From: Erinaceus europaeus
Taxonomy: Eukaryota; Chordata; Mammalia; Eulipotyphla; Erinaceidae
DNA length: 64,000 bases
NCBI RefSeq assembly: GCF_950295315.1
Contig: NC_080168.1
Coordinates: forward strand, 68,953,254 to 69,017,253
Direction of reading: 5' to 3'
The translations under genes were made by a program, and so were the position numbers. The notes under the pieces are model-generated. The model was given only the letters and a program-made list of their open reading frames with translations, searched no databases and was not told the DNA's origin. Shown piece by piece: positions 55,613 through 64,000 of this stretch. Position 1 is the stretch's first letter, and every line of letters begins with the position of its first letter.

Positions 55613-56771
55613 TTCTTAAAAAAGAAAATAAGTCCTTAATTATAGCTGAAACTAGGTTGACACTTAAAAGGAGTTGAGGTCAGCACAAACTTGGGCCAGT
55701 TTAACACACTGTAACCTGAAACTTCAAAGGAGGAATTCCAGCCATGAGGACTGGGCTCATTTGATTTCACTAACATCCCTTGCAAGGGAAAAAAACACGT
55801 GGTAATAAGTGAAAAGTTGAAAAAAAAAGTCTTAGGAAAGATATATTTTAAATATAGGTAAGACTGATTTGGGCAGGGCAGTTCTGAAGCACAAATCCCA
55901 GTGTATTCCAAACACATGGCTGTTTCAATATCTATTTCTTTAAGTTCAAAGGTGACAAAGCTACTAGTAGTTCAAAGACAAAGGCCAAATCAGATGATGT
56001 AGGTTTCAGCAGAGAAGACAAGAATTCTGCTCAATTTCTCTGCAGGGCATAAAGGCTCAGGACAAATGGGCCATCTCCAAGTGCATGGCTGAATTTGGTT
56101 CATTCAGGTTTTCCCTCTGGAGATAAACCCTAGTGTGCAAATAGCAAGGTGGTAAGGTAAGGGGTGAAGTGCCTTCATAGAAAACCCACACTTCACCCAG
56201 CATCACCTGACTAAGGTAGGAGATCATGTGATAACTAAGTTTCACTATGGTAGCTGCAGGTGGTTCAAGCCACAAATTGCACATATTCTTCTGGTCCTAA
56301 TATGCCATATAGTCTTCTAAGATGGCTCACAGGTGTAAGATTTCAGTAGGAAGGGGCCCTGACATCTTGTCATTCCTAAAGTCATTAGTATATGGTACTA
56401 TACAAGTAAAAGATTATATTCTTTATAAAGAAAGCCTTCTAGAATAGAAACATTCTGGATCATCTAAAGCTCAGTCGCAGGGACAAAAGACTGTCATCTA
56501 GCTATCACAGAAATACACTCACTTTTGTCCCCAGGATATGTGTACACAGTGATGTGTTTTAAGCTCAGGGTGATATGTGACTATTTCCCAGCTGCCTTCC
56601 CTAACTCAGATCCCTCTTACTGCCTGCCCCTGGAGGGTGTCATGAATCTGGCTGATGACAGACATGTCATCATGGAAGAGACTTTTTCTCAACTGACCCA
56701 TCTTTCTTTTGGGAGTTAGGGAGGGCCACAGGAAGTCTGAAGTTAGCCCTTACCTTCTGAACTTAAATGAT

Positions 56772-56773
<2 letters not shown>

Positions 56774-56832
<59 letters not shown>
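56774..56832. repeat. (CA)n microsatellite in the TNFRSF19 3'UTR
   Basis: About 29 uninterrupted CA units. On the transcript strand this is a (TG)n, hence (UG)n, tract. Confidence 0.95.
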
Positions 56833-56833
<1 letters not shown>

Positions 56834-57334
56834 CCTTTGCCAAACAGAACTTTGGAACTCACTCCCCATAAAACTAAAGGAGTGAATCTGCCATTGACCT
56901 TGTAGTAAGGTAACCAGCTCATGTAAAGAGCTGCTAGAAAGAAGGGGTGGGTGGGTGTGTCCTGAGCCTGCAGACCTGTGCAATCTTGGGGAAATCCATG
57001 CATTTCCGCAGCTGGTTCTACGCCCATTACTTGGTAGGCTGCACACTCCCCTCATGAGTCTTGGAGGGCAGGCTCATGACAGAGAAGCTTCAAATCCAAC
57101 AAAGACAAAACAAGTGTCTGGAGCCTGCCTGGCAGTCCTTGAGTTTTCAGCTTCTGTTGGTCTGGCTCAGAAGCAACTGGTGGAAAGGCTGAAAATTCCA
57201 TCAATTTGGTTCAGGTTTGCTTCTTCCCCAGCAGCCATGCAAAATCCAAGCTGTACTGTTTGTAAGCCCAAGCGGAGTGGCAAGGTCTCCACCAGATCCC
57301 ACACATCCTCTTCTGCTACAGAGAAGCAAGTCCT

Positions 57335-57343
57335 TTATGCTTC
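57335..57343 (-). CDS. TNFRSF19: TNFRSF19 terminal coding codons (E-A-stop)
   Basis: On the minus strand, a strong acceptor (CCCCTTGCTCTTTTAG, 57344-57359) is followed at once by GAA GCA TAA. Joined in phase to the donor at 60995, this gives a tail ending ...MSFQ-EA-stop. That is exactly the ending I remember for the shorter human TNFRSF19 isoform (...SLQEA). The phase agrees: the upstream exon ends on a complete CAG codon. This pins the start of the terminal exon despite its tiny coding content. Confidence 0.88.
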   Translation of the reverse strand, partial: EA

Positions 57344-57602
57344 CTAAAAGAGCAAGGGGAAGAAGGCTTTAAATACATTCCTTCCACATGAATGCTGTCA
57401 GCATTTAGTGACAAGGAAAAAAAATCACTGTACATAACTGTACAGGACTAGGTATAACTTTAATAACTCATGAGCAATGAGTTCATTCGATGGTGTTCAA
57501 ATATTCGGGCACCTGTATGCTTTGAGAATAAAATATTACCTGAAAACTCACAGTCACTCAGGACTGGCACATAGGACTTTTAACAAAGGGTAATGTGGTG
57601 GA

Positions 57603-57892
57603 GGCTGGGTGGTGGTGCACCAGGTTAAGTGTACATAGTACTAAGGGCAAGGACTGGCATAAGGATCCCAGTTTGAGTCCCCGGCACCCCACCTGCAGGT
57701 GTGTTGCTTCATAAGTGGTGAAGCGGTTCTGCAGGTGTCTCTCTCTCTCTCTCTCTCAATCTTACTCTCCTCTCTCAATTTCTCTCTGTGTCCTATCTAA
57801 CAACAACAGCAACTAAAAAAATAAAAGGAAAAAATGGCACCAAGCCTCACTGATAACCCTGGAACCCAAAAACCAACCAACCAAACAAACAG
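57603..57892 (+). repeat. SINE-A, long form, plus strand
   Basis: Sense SINE-A (ggctgggtggtggtgcacca ... accaagcctcactgataacc), flanked by aaagggtaatgt on both sides (about 57585-57596 and 57895-57906). Confidence 0.8.
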
Positions 57893-58373
57893 AAAAGGGT
57901 AATGTAACCGTATAAAAGTGTTAATCACAATCAGTCCTTTCGCTGAATTTTCAACTTCATCCCAACAGGGAAGGTGCTTTTGTGTGCCATACTCCTTTTA
58001 ATCATCTAGAGATACAGAGTTCAGGGACCTTTAATCCCTTCTCTGGAAGAACCAAGGGTGCAGCTCTCAGTCTTGGAGTTTAAAACTTCTCTTAAATTAT
58101 TGGAGGAAGTTTGAGATTACGATTCCCTCTTGTCATAATTTCCCTGGAATAGGGACACTCTTCCTAGAACAGAGATATTCAGTCAAGTAATATTCTTTGG
58201 TGGTTCTTTTGCCATAAATGAGAAGTAACCTCTCTTTGGAGAGGACAGCCTTGATGTATGCAGTGACCTGCCGTTCACGTGTTCACCCTTCAGTTGGCAT
58301 GTTAGATACAAACATTTTTCTAGGTCTTAAGGAGATTATTTAGAAATAGTAGTTTCTAAAGTGTTCTCAGAAA

Positions 58374-58582
58374 GGGGGCCGAGCAATGGTGCACTTAACT
58401 GAGCACATATGCTACCATGAGCAAGGACCCAGGTTTGAGACCCTGGTCTCCACCTACAGGTGTAAGCTTCACAAGTGGTGAAGCATGGCTACAAGGTCTC
58501 TGTCTTTCTCCCTTTCTATCCCCTCAATTTCTCTCTGTCCTATCAAAATATAAAAAAATAATAAAGCAAAAATATTTTTAAT
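58374..58582 (+). repeat. SINE-A/B, plus strand
   Basis: Sense SINE (cgagcaatggtgcacttaac ... tctctctgtcctatcaaaat). Confidence 0.7.
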
Positions 58583-58732
58583 AATGGGGATTTTATTAAT
58601 TATGCTGATCAACTCATATGGCAGAAACCACTTTAATGCTACTTCAGAAAAAAAAAGATAGCCAAAAAATAAACAATAACAATTTTAACAGATGAGAAAC
58701 TAGGGCCCAGTCTTCCCATTTCTATTCTATCT

Positions 58733-59025
58733 TTTTAAAAAATATTTATTTATTTTATTTTCATTTCTGTTGCCCTTGTTTTTTTATTGTTGTTACAGTT
58801 GGTATTGTTGTTGTTGATGTCATCATTGTTGGAAAGTACAGAGAGGAATGGAGAGAGGAAGGGAAGACAGAGGGGGAGAGAAAGACAGACACCTGCAGAC
58901 TTGCTTCACTGCCTGTGAAGCGACTCCCCTGAAGGTGGGAGCCAAGGGCTCGAACAGGATCCTTCCACCAGTCCTTGCGCTTTGTGCCACGTGCATTTAA
59001 CCCACTGTGATACCTCCCGACTCTC
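58733..59025 (-). repeat. SINE-A, minus strand
   Basis: Antisense SINE-A (ttctgttgcccttgtttttt ... gatacctcccgactct), flanked by tctattctatctttt / tctattctatctttc. Confidence 0.8.
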
Positions 59026-59094
59026 TTTCTATTCTATCTTTCCTTCAGTATTGTCAAGTAGACAATGAAAATGTCAGTTAAAGACTGACCCCAA

Positions 59095-59232
59095 GTTGTC
59101 CAAGAGGTGGTGCAATGGATAAAGTGTTGAGTTCTCAAGCATGAGCCCCTGATTCAATCCTGGGCAGTATAGGTACCAGAGTGATGCTCCAGTTCTCCTG
59201 TTCTCTCTCACAAATAAAATAAAGTCTTAAAC
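59095..59232 (+). repeat. SINE-D, plus strand
   Basis: Sense SINE-D (ccaagaggtggtgcaatgga ... ctctcacaaataaaataaag). Confidence 0.75.
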
Positions 59233-59361
59233 AAAACAGACAGTAACCAAAACATCTTTTCCTATAAGCAACAAATTGGCTTCATTCTCCCAGATAGTTT
59301 AGCAAAGGAACACTGGTTCCTTCTCAGGAGACAGATGTGCATATCTTTGAGTCATGTCCTC

Positions 59362-59662
59362 ACTTGGTGACACAACTAGTAGAGCCTTTATGTTACAATG
59401 TGCAAGGACTGGATACAAAACTGTGTGGTATGGAACTATACATTGTAATCTTATAATCTTGTAACCTATTATTAATAAAAAATAAATAAATAAAACAATA
59501 TTCAAGGACTCGGGTTCAACCCCACAATCCGCACCTGCAGAAGGAAAGCTTTCATGGATGCTGAAGCAGTGTGGCAGGTGTGTCTCTCACCCCATATGTC
59601 TCAATTCCCACTCAATTTCTCTGTTCCTATGCAATAAATAATAAATATTTTTTTTAAAAAAA
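59362..59662 (+). repeat. SINE-B, plus strand, with an L1-A tip inside
   Basis: SINE-B head at 59362-59420, a short sense L1-A 3' tip (aaaactgtgtggtatggaac ... aataaataaataaaacaat) at about 59418-59497, then the SINE-B body and tail. Confidence 0.6.
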
Positions 59663-60802
59663 AATTGAGTCATACAGAGTAAGAAAGACTCTCACACCTA
59701 TTTTCTTTATCCTGAACTATGATTATCATCATGAGAGTCTGGGTTGTTTTAAACTGCCTGTGTGGAAACATAGTTTTGGAAAACAAATGCATCCAACGTT
59801 AGCCAAACCTCTGAACTTCACACAGAGGAAAGGCAAAAATACCCTTGTGTATTTCACAGTATCAAAGCGGTGCATTAGATCACTCTAAAGGGGGAGAATG
59901 TTCTGGTTATCTGCCCTTTAATGTCTCTCGAGCAGAAATATTGTGCTTTCCTGAATTATGGATGAATGAACTCATGCTAGAAACCATGTTAACAAAACAT
60001 GAGCCAGAAGAATGAGAGACTTTTGTTTTGATTCACCATTATAAACTGTTGCTATCTCGCTCTTTATTAGAAGTGCATACATTGTGGCTACTTCCTGTTT
60101 TAAATATTTTGAAAACTAAGGTTCATTTACTAAATTTGATATGTTCAATAAAGTGAAGAGAGTTTTTTTCAGACTCGAGATAAAGACCATTTCTTCAGGT
60201 GCACTCACAATATTTGCTATTTTTAATTATAGAGAGAAATTGCAAATGAATTATATTTTAACTATCTTCTGAATTCAGAATGTCATAAGTTTACTGAAAT
60301 TACCCAATTGTTAGACAACATCTGTTGGAAAACTATATATAAAAACTCTCACTAATAAACTATTCTGTATAACCTGAAAATAGCATTTTCTCACTGATGT
60401 GCTATATCTTATTTTTTCATAATAATTTGAGTTAAAAGTAACTTTTTGTAGATCACAAACTACTTCTCTAGGAAGTAATGCCCCTATACACCAATCTTAA
60501 ATACAACTCAATGTTTCTAAGGCTTTTACAAGTCTATAGTCATGATAACAGCACTTTTCAACCCTACCCATCCCCAATAACATAAATCAAAAACAAGTTG
60601 AGAATGAATTGGTTCCATGTGGCTATGTACTTCTGAGGTTTCAGTACATAGTCTTAGAAGTGATACCATGGGAACAAACTACAATACACACAGACAGCAC
60701 TGGGGAGCACCACGACTGGTAGAAAAAAGCTGTGGTATCTATTCTTTCTTCCCATCCCCTTCTCTCTCTAAAATAAAGAATAAAAACATTGGCATTAGGA
60801 GG

Positions 60803-60994
60803 TCATTCAACATCGATATCGTGTGTGTGCAAGGCCCCAAGTTCACTCCATAGCACTACATTTAAAAAAAAAATCAGGGTATCTGAGAAGTTATGCATCA
60901 TTTCATCAGACTCCTCCACATTTAGGCCAGCAATAGGGTCCCATTCCCTCGGGCCCACCACACATTGATTCTGCACTGGAAGCCACCAACTTAC
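60803..60994 (-). other. TNFRSF19: read-through extension of the TNFRSF19 tail exon (alternative C-terminus)
   Basis: If the donor at 60994 is not used, the frame continues for 63 codons (VSWWLPVQNQ... to ...DIDVE) and stops with TGA at 60803-60805. In human, as I remember it, the longer isoform ends VRQRLGSL, which is the same kind of read-through into the intron (GTA-AG... read as V-R...). Hedgehog would therefore have a much longer, unrelated extension. A minus-strand AATAAA at 60063-60068 could polyadenylate such a transcript. The coding status of the extension is unproven. Confidence 0.4.
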
Positions 60995-61406
60995 CTGGAA
61001 TGACATGTGAGTGGCTAGGTTAGGGACATCACTTCTCTCTTGGTCTCTCTGGCTCCAAGTAGCCAGGGCATCCTGAGACAGCGCTGGCTCTGTTTGTGAG
61101 TTGGCAGGTTGAGAGAAACTAGCAGTTTCTGGAAAGTTCTCAGAATGAGCTTGGGTCAGAATGCCTCCACCACTAGCCTGATCCTGAGGACCACTGGAGT
61201 CCAGGGACACTGAACTTTTGCTTGCTGGGTTGAGCGAATACAAGTCTTCTCCTGTGAGCTCAGGGTAGGAGTTGCATGATGAGGTGTCATCACAACAAGT
61301 GGGGTTTTGCATCAGAGGCCAGGCGTCTGAGAACTCACCGCAGACAGACTGTGACAGGGACCCAAAGAAAGCTGGTGAGCCCGTGTCCCCTGCTGGACCT
61401 GTACTT
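60995..61406 (-). CDS. TNFRSF19: TNFRSF19 (TROY/TAJ) cytoplasmic-tail exon
   Basis: TNFRSF19 is a type I membrane receptor of the TNF-receptor superfamily that lacks a death domain. Its cytoplasmic tail recruits TRAF adaptors, and it is known from skin/hair, brain and Wnt-responsive progenitor cells. What is seen on the minus strand: the acceptor tttcctatatgtccag, one base completing an arginine codon, then 137 open codons from STGPAGD to MSFQ, then the donor CAG|GTAAGT at 60995/60994. The segment FFGSLSQSVCGEFSDAWPL is nearly the same as human (FFGSLTQSICGEFSDAWPL as remembered). SYPELTGEDLYSLNP, HSENF and SQDAL also match in order. Human-type length and open frame indicate a functional exon. 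The ligand-binding cysteine-rich domains and the transmembrane segment lie outside the window. The codons upstream in the same frame (61407-61456) are intron read-through, not protein. Confidence 0.95.
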
Positions 61407-61516
61407 CTGGACATATAGGAAAAAACAGCAGTGAGTCTCGAGGGGTGAGAAACCACAGAGCTGCCTCCCAGCTCTATTCTTAAGCACTGTCTGTCTCTGT
61501 CTCTCTCTCTCTCTCA

Positions 61517-62131
61517 CTCATTTAATTTCCTTTATTGAGGAATGGTTTACAGCTGAGAGTAAAATACAACAGTTTGTACATGCATAATATTTTCTAGTTT
61601 TCCACATTATAATTCAACCCCCACTAGGTCCTCCTCTGCCATCATGTTCCAGGACCCGAAGCCTCCTCTCCAGCCCCAGTGTCTTTTACTTTGGTGTAAT
61701 ACACCAACTCCAGTCCAAGTTCTGCTTAGTGTTTTCTCTTCCGATCTTGTTTTTCAACTTCTATCTATGAATGAGATCATCCCATATTCATCCTTTTGTT
61801 TCTGGCTTATCTCATTTAACATGATTTCTTTAAGCTCCATCCAGGATGGGGTAAAGAAGGTGAATTCACCATTTTTAATAACTGAGTAGTATTTCATTGT
61901 GTATATATACCAAAGCTTACTCAGCCACTCATCTGTTGTTGGACATCTGGGTTGCTTCCAGGGTTTGGCTATTACAAATTGTGCTGCTAGGAACATAGGT
62001 GTACACAAATCTTTTTGGATGGGTTTGTCTGGTTCCTTAGAAACCTTATCCCCAGGAGAGAAATAGCAAGGTCATAGGGCAGGTCCACTTCTAAGCCTCT
62101 GAGAGTCTCCAGACTGCTCTCCACAGGGTTC
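61517..62131 (-). mobile_element. L1-B, minus strand, 3' end
   Basis: Antisense L1-B from about tttaatttcctttattgagg through the ORF2 end (tatttcattgtgtatatata, gggttgcttccagggtttgg) to about 62131. 5'-truncated. Lies in the TNFRSF19 intron in the same orientation as the gene. Confidence 0.75.
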
Positions 62132-62161
62132 TCTCTCTCTTTTTTAAAGGAATAGTGTTTA

Positions 62162-62224
62162 TTAAGAGAGAAGAAAGGAAGGAAGGAAGGAAGAAAGGAA
62201 TGAAGGAAGGAAGGAAGGAAGAAA

Positions 62225-62282
<58 letters not shown>
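62162..62282. repeat. (GAAA)n/(GGAA)n microsatellite
   Basis: A GGAA-rich block (62167-62225) followed by about 15 GAAA units. Confidence 0.95.
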
Positions 62283-62284
62283 GT

Positions 62285-62500
62285 ATTTCTCTGGCACATT
62301 CGATCCTGGGGATTCAATCTTATGCTTAAGAGTCCAACACTTTATCTACTTTTTTCCCCTTTAGCTAGAGACAGAGAGGCAGAGAGAATGAAAGAGACTA
62401 CAACTACAGCTTCCTTCAATGCAGTGGGGGCTGGATTTGAATCTGGGTCTAGCACAAAGCAAAACAATACACTATCCAAGTGAGCGATTTCACTGGTCCC
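62285..62500 (-). repeat. SINE-D fragment then SINE-E, minus strand
   Basis: An antisense SINE-D fragment (62285-62345), then antisense SINE-E (agagacagagaggcagagag ... ccaagtgagcgatttcactg). Confidence 0.6.
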
Positions 62501-62639
62501 ACCACCTTCCTCTTAAGCTTTCTAACGGAGATGGCACTTTATAAATTCAGGATTCTAGGGCTCTCTGTGATGGTAAACTAACCTCATTATTTAATTGAAT
62601 CTGTTTGCATCAAAATCAGTGTAAATCACAATCAATCTT

Positions 62640-62833
62640 TGTGGTCCAGAAGGTGGTGCAGTAGATAAAGCACAGGACTCTCTAGCATGAGCTTCTGAGT
62701 TCAAATACTGGCAGCACATGTACCAGAATGATATCTGGTTAAATATGGCCTAATACCTGAGGCTGGCAAATCAGCTCGTCTTCCATATGCATAAGGTTCA
62801 GGTTTAAACCGCAATGGAGGAAGTTTCAGTGCT

Positions 62834-62885
<52 letters not shown>

Positions 62886-62938
62886 CTTAAAGTAAATCTA
62901 CAGATCAGCTACAGCCCCAGTGATGGGAAAAATAAATG
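62640..62938 (+). repeat. SINE-D then SINE-E, plus strand
   Basis: SINE-D (gtccagaaggtggtgcagta ..., 62640-62745), then SINE-E (62757-62938) whose body is expanded into a (CT)n tract at 62836-62881. Confidence 0.65.
62836..62881. repeat. (CT)n tract
   Basis: About 23 CT units, expanded in the pyrimidine-rich body of a SINE-E. Confidence 0.95.
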
Positions 62939-63477
62939 ATGTCTATGGATGGTGGGTGGTCACAAGTCATAAATAGGACAACAATAAAGCTAGCGGCATA
63001 TGACATAGAAAAACATGTGCACTGGGTACTAGCAGCCCTGAAAGACTCAGCTATTTCTTGTCAAGAACTGCCCCCTCCCATGTCCAGAAAGCCATCCATA
63101 GTACTGAGTGATTGCTGGCCCACAGTATCACTAGGAAACAGGCAGCTGTGGAGAGCATGTGAGGGTCATGAGGAGGAAGACCCGTTACCTCTCCTGAAGT
63201 GTGGCCCTGGTGTGCAGCCTACAGCTCCGAGGTAGCCAAGCTGGGTGACAGCTCTCGTCACAACACAGGGATGGGATCAGATGGACAGGCCCTGGAAAAG
63301 CCATATCATTACTATCAAGGGGGAGGGGTGGAGTGTATGTGGGGGAACCAGAGTATCACTCTAAGCACTAATATAGGGGACTTGGGCATGCAGATCCAAG
63401 CTCTACACTTTGAGCTCTTCCCCCATAATGCATCACACTATCTTCTTTTATTTTGACTTATTTCTTAAAATTATGTT

Positions 63478-63670
63478 TTTTGGGGGTTGCACCTAGTAAA
63501 GCACACACATCACAGTGAGCAAAAACCTGGGTTCATACTACTGTTACCCCCCCTGCAGGGGAGAAGCTTCAAGAGCAGTGACACAGTGCTGCAGGTGTCT
63601 CTCTTTTTCTTTCCCTCTCTACCTCCTTACCTCTCTAAATTTCTGTCTGTATGCAAATAAACAACTTAAA
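63478..63670 (+). repeat. SINE-B, plus strand
   Basis: Sense SINE-B (ttgcacctagtaaagcacac ... gtctgtatgcaaataaacaa). Confidence 0.7.
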
Positions 63671-63704
63671 GTCTCATTATAAAAGAAATTATGATGTTTT
63701 AAAA

Positions 63705-63917
63705 TATTTGCTTTATTTATTCATTTATTAACTGGATAGACAGAGAAATCGAGAGGGAAGGGTAGATAGAGGAGAAGAGAGAGAGAGATACTTGCAGCAC
63801 TGCTCCACCACTAAGGAAGCTTCCCCTCTGCAAGTAAGCACCTGTGGCATGAACCTGGGCCTTTGTATATTGTAACCTACCTGTATGTTCTATTGGTTGT
63901 GGCACTGCCCAGTTCCT
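63705..63917 (-). repeat. SINE-B, minus strand
   Basis: Antisense SINE-B (ttattaactggatagacaga ... gtggcactgcccagttcc). Confidence 0.75.
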
Positions 63918-64000
63918 TCTTTTTTAGTTATCATTGAGGCTCAGTGCCTACATGATGATGTCACCACTCCCCCTTTTTCTAAAGATTTTATTTATTTATT

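Larger units (their letters stand above)
53820..57334 (-). other. TNFRSF19: TNFRSF19 terminal exon, long 3'UTR
   Basis: About 3.5 kb from the EA-stop down to a minus-strand AATAAA at 53840-53845. The length is in the range of the long human 3'UTR. Single-copy sequence covers 55611-57334 and about 53820-54790. Between them sit an L1-B 3' end, an LTR nested in it, and a SINE-E, all inserted antisense to the transcript. A (TG)n tract (read on the transcript strand) lies at 56774-56832. Earlier minus-strand AATAAA hexamers at 54414-54419 and 54271-54276 could give shorter ends. The actual 3' end cannot be fixed from sequence alone. Confidence 0.65.
57344..60994 (-). other. TNFRSF19: last intron of TNFRSF19
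   Basis: A GT...AG intron of 3651 bp on the minus strand between the tail exon and the EA-stop exon. It contains one SINE-A, one SINE-A/B, one antisense SINE-A, one SINE-D and a SINE-B with an L1-A tip nested in it. About 59660-60800 is mostly single-copy, AT-rich, with no recognisable feature beyond a short SINE-like tract near 60690-60860. Confidence 0.8.
61407..64000 (-). other. TNFRSF19: upstream intron of TNFRSF19 (partial)
   Basis: The region upstream of the tail exon on the minus strand. The preceding TNFRSF19 exon (cysteine-rich juxtamembrane cytoplasmic segment) was looked for and not seen, so it should lie beyond 64000. Contents: an antisense L1-B, a GAAA microsatellite, several SINEs, a long CT tract, and about 500 bp of single-copy sequence at 62940-63475. 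Confidence 0.65.

Noticed and set aside
57000..57347. 130-codon + strand frame across the TNFRSF19 acceptor
   Set aside because: It lies opposite the terminal exon and has no family features; the minus-strand splice acceptor with E-A-stop explains the site.
62160..62285. CRISPR-like or coding KKERKKERKK repeat
   Set aside because: It is a GAAA/GGAA microsatellite, with no spacers; the lysine-rich frame is a consequence of the repeat.

Overview
This is mammalian nuclear DNA, almost certainly from a hedgehog (Erinaceidae). The window is packed with tRNA-derived SINEs whose heads and pyrimidine-rich bodies look like hedgehog SINEs, and it holds recognisable pieces of two orthologous mammalian genes. 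The species call rests on remembered repeat sequences and was not checked against a database. There is no sign of bacterial or plasmid organisation. Almost every long open reading frame is a chance frame through a repeat.

Two protein-coding genes are supported, lying tail to tail as they do on human 13q12. (1) MIPEP, mitochondrial intermediate peptidase, + strand: only its last coding exon (35229-35326) and a short 3'UTR ending near 35481 are present. Positions 1-35228 appear to be its last intron. (2) TNFRSF19 (TROY/TAJ), - strand: the large cytoplasmic-tail exon (60995-61406), the last intron (57344-60994) and the terminal exon (57343 down to about 53820), which carries only the last two codons and stop plus a long 3'UTR. 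Positions 61407-64000 are the preceding intron. About 18 kb of intergenic DNA (35482-53820) separates the two genes.

The rest is mostly a nested pile of retroelements. Labels used below are mine. SINE-A is about 330 bp, with head gtggcgcagtgggttaagcg and a CAACAA/AAGGGCAACAAAAGGG tail. SINE-B is about 200 bp, with a related head and an (AATAAA)n tail. SINE-C has head gagatagcataatggttatg. SINE-D has head ggtggcgcagtggataaagc. SINE-E has head gagatagctcacctggtaga. L1-A is a LINE-1 lineage with a long 3'UTR. L1-B has a shorter 3' end finishing in ccattaatcccccaataaag. L1-C is an older LINE-1 3' end.

Six LTR insertions or LTR-like segments are described. They include a complete-looking non-autonomous ERV (9623-11860) with matched LTRs, a 6-bp target duplication, a tRNA-Lys-type primer site and a polypurine tract, but no gag/pol/env. 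The most unusual items are: that ERV with its internal 21-bp repeat; a tRNA-Ile(TAT) 5' half flanked by direct repeats (a tailless retropseudogene); a near-perfect tRNA-Gly(GCC) 5' half inside an LTR; a twin-primed (5'-inverted) L1; and a chain of two zinc-knuckle LINE fragments separated by three copies of the same 11-bp sequence. No dedicated new biological system is evident; the interest lies in retroelement mechanics and in repeat-driven remodelling of the TNFRSF19 3' end.
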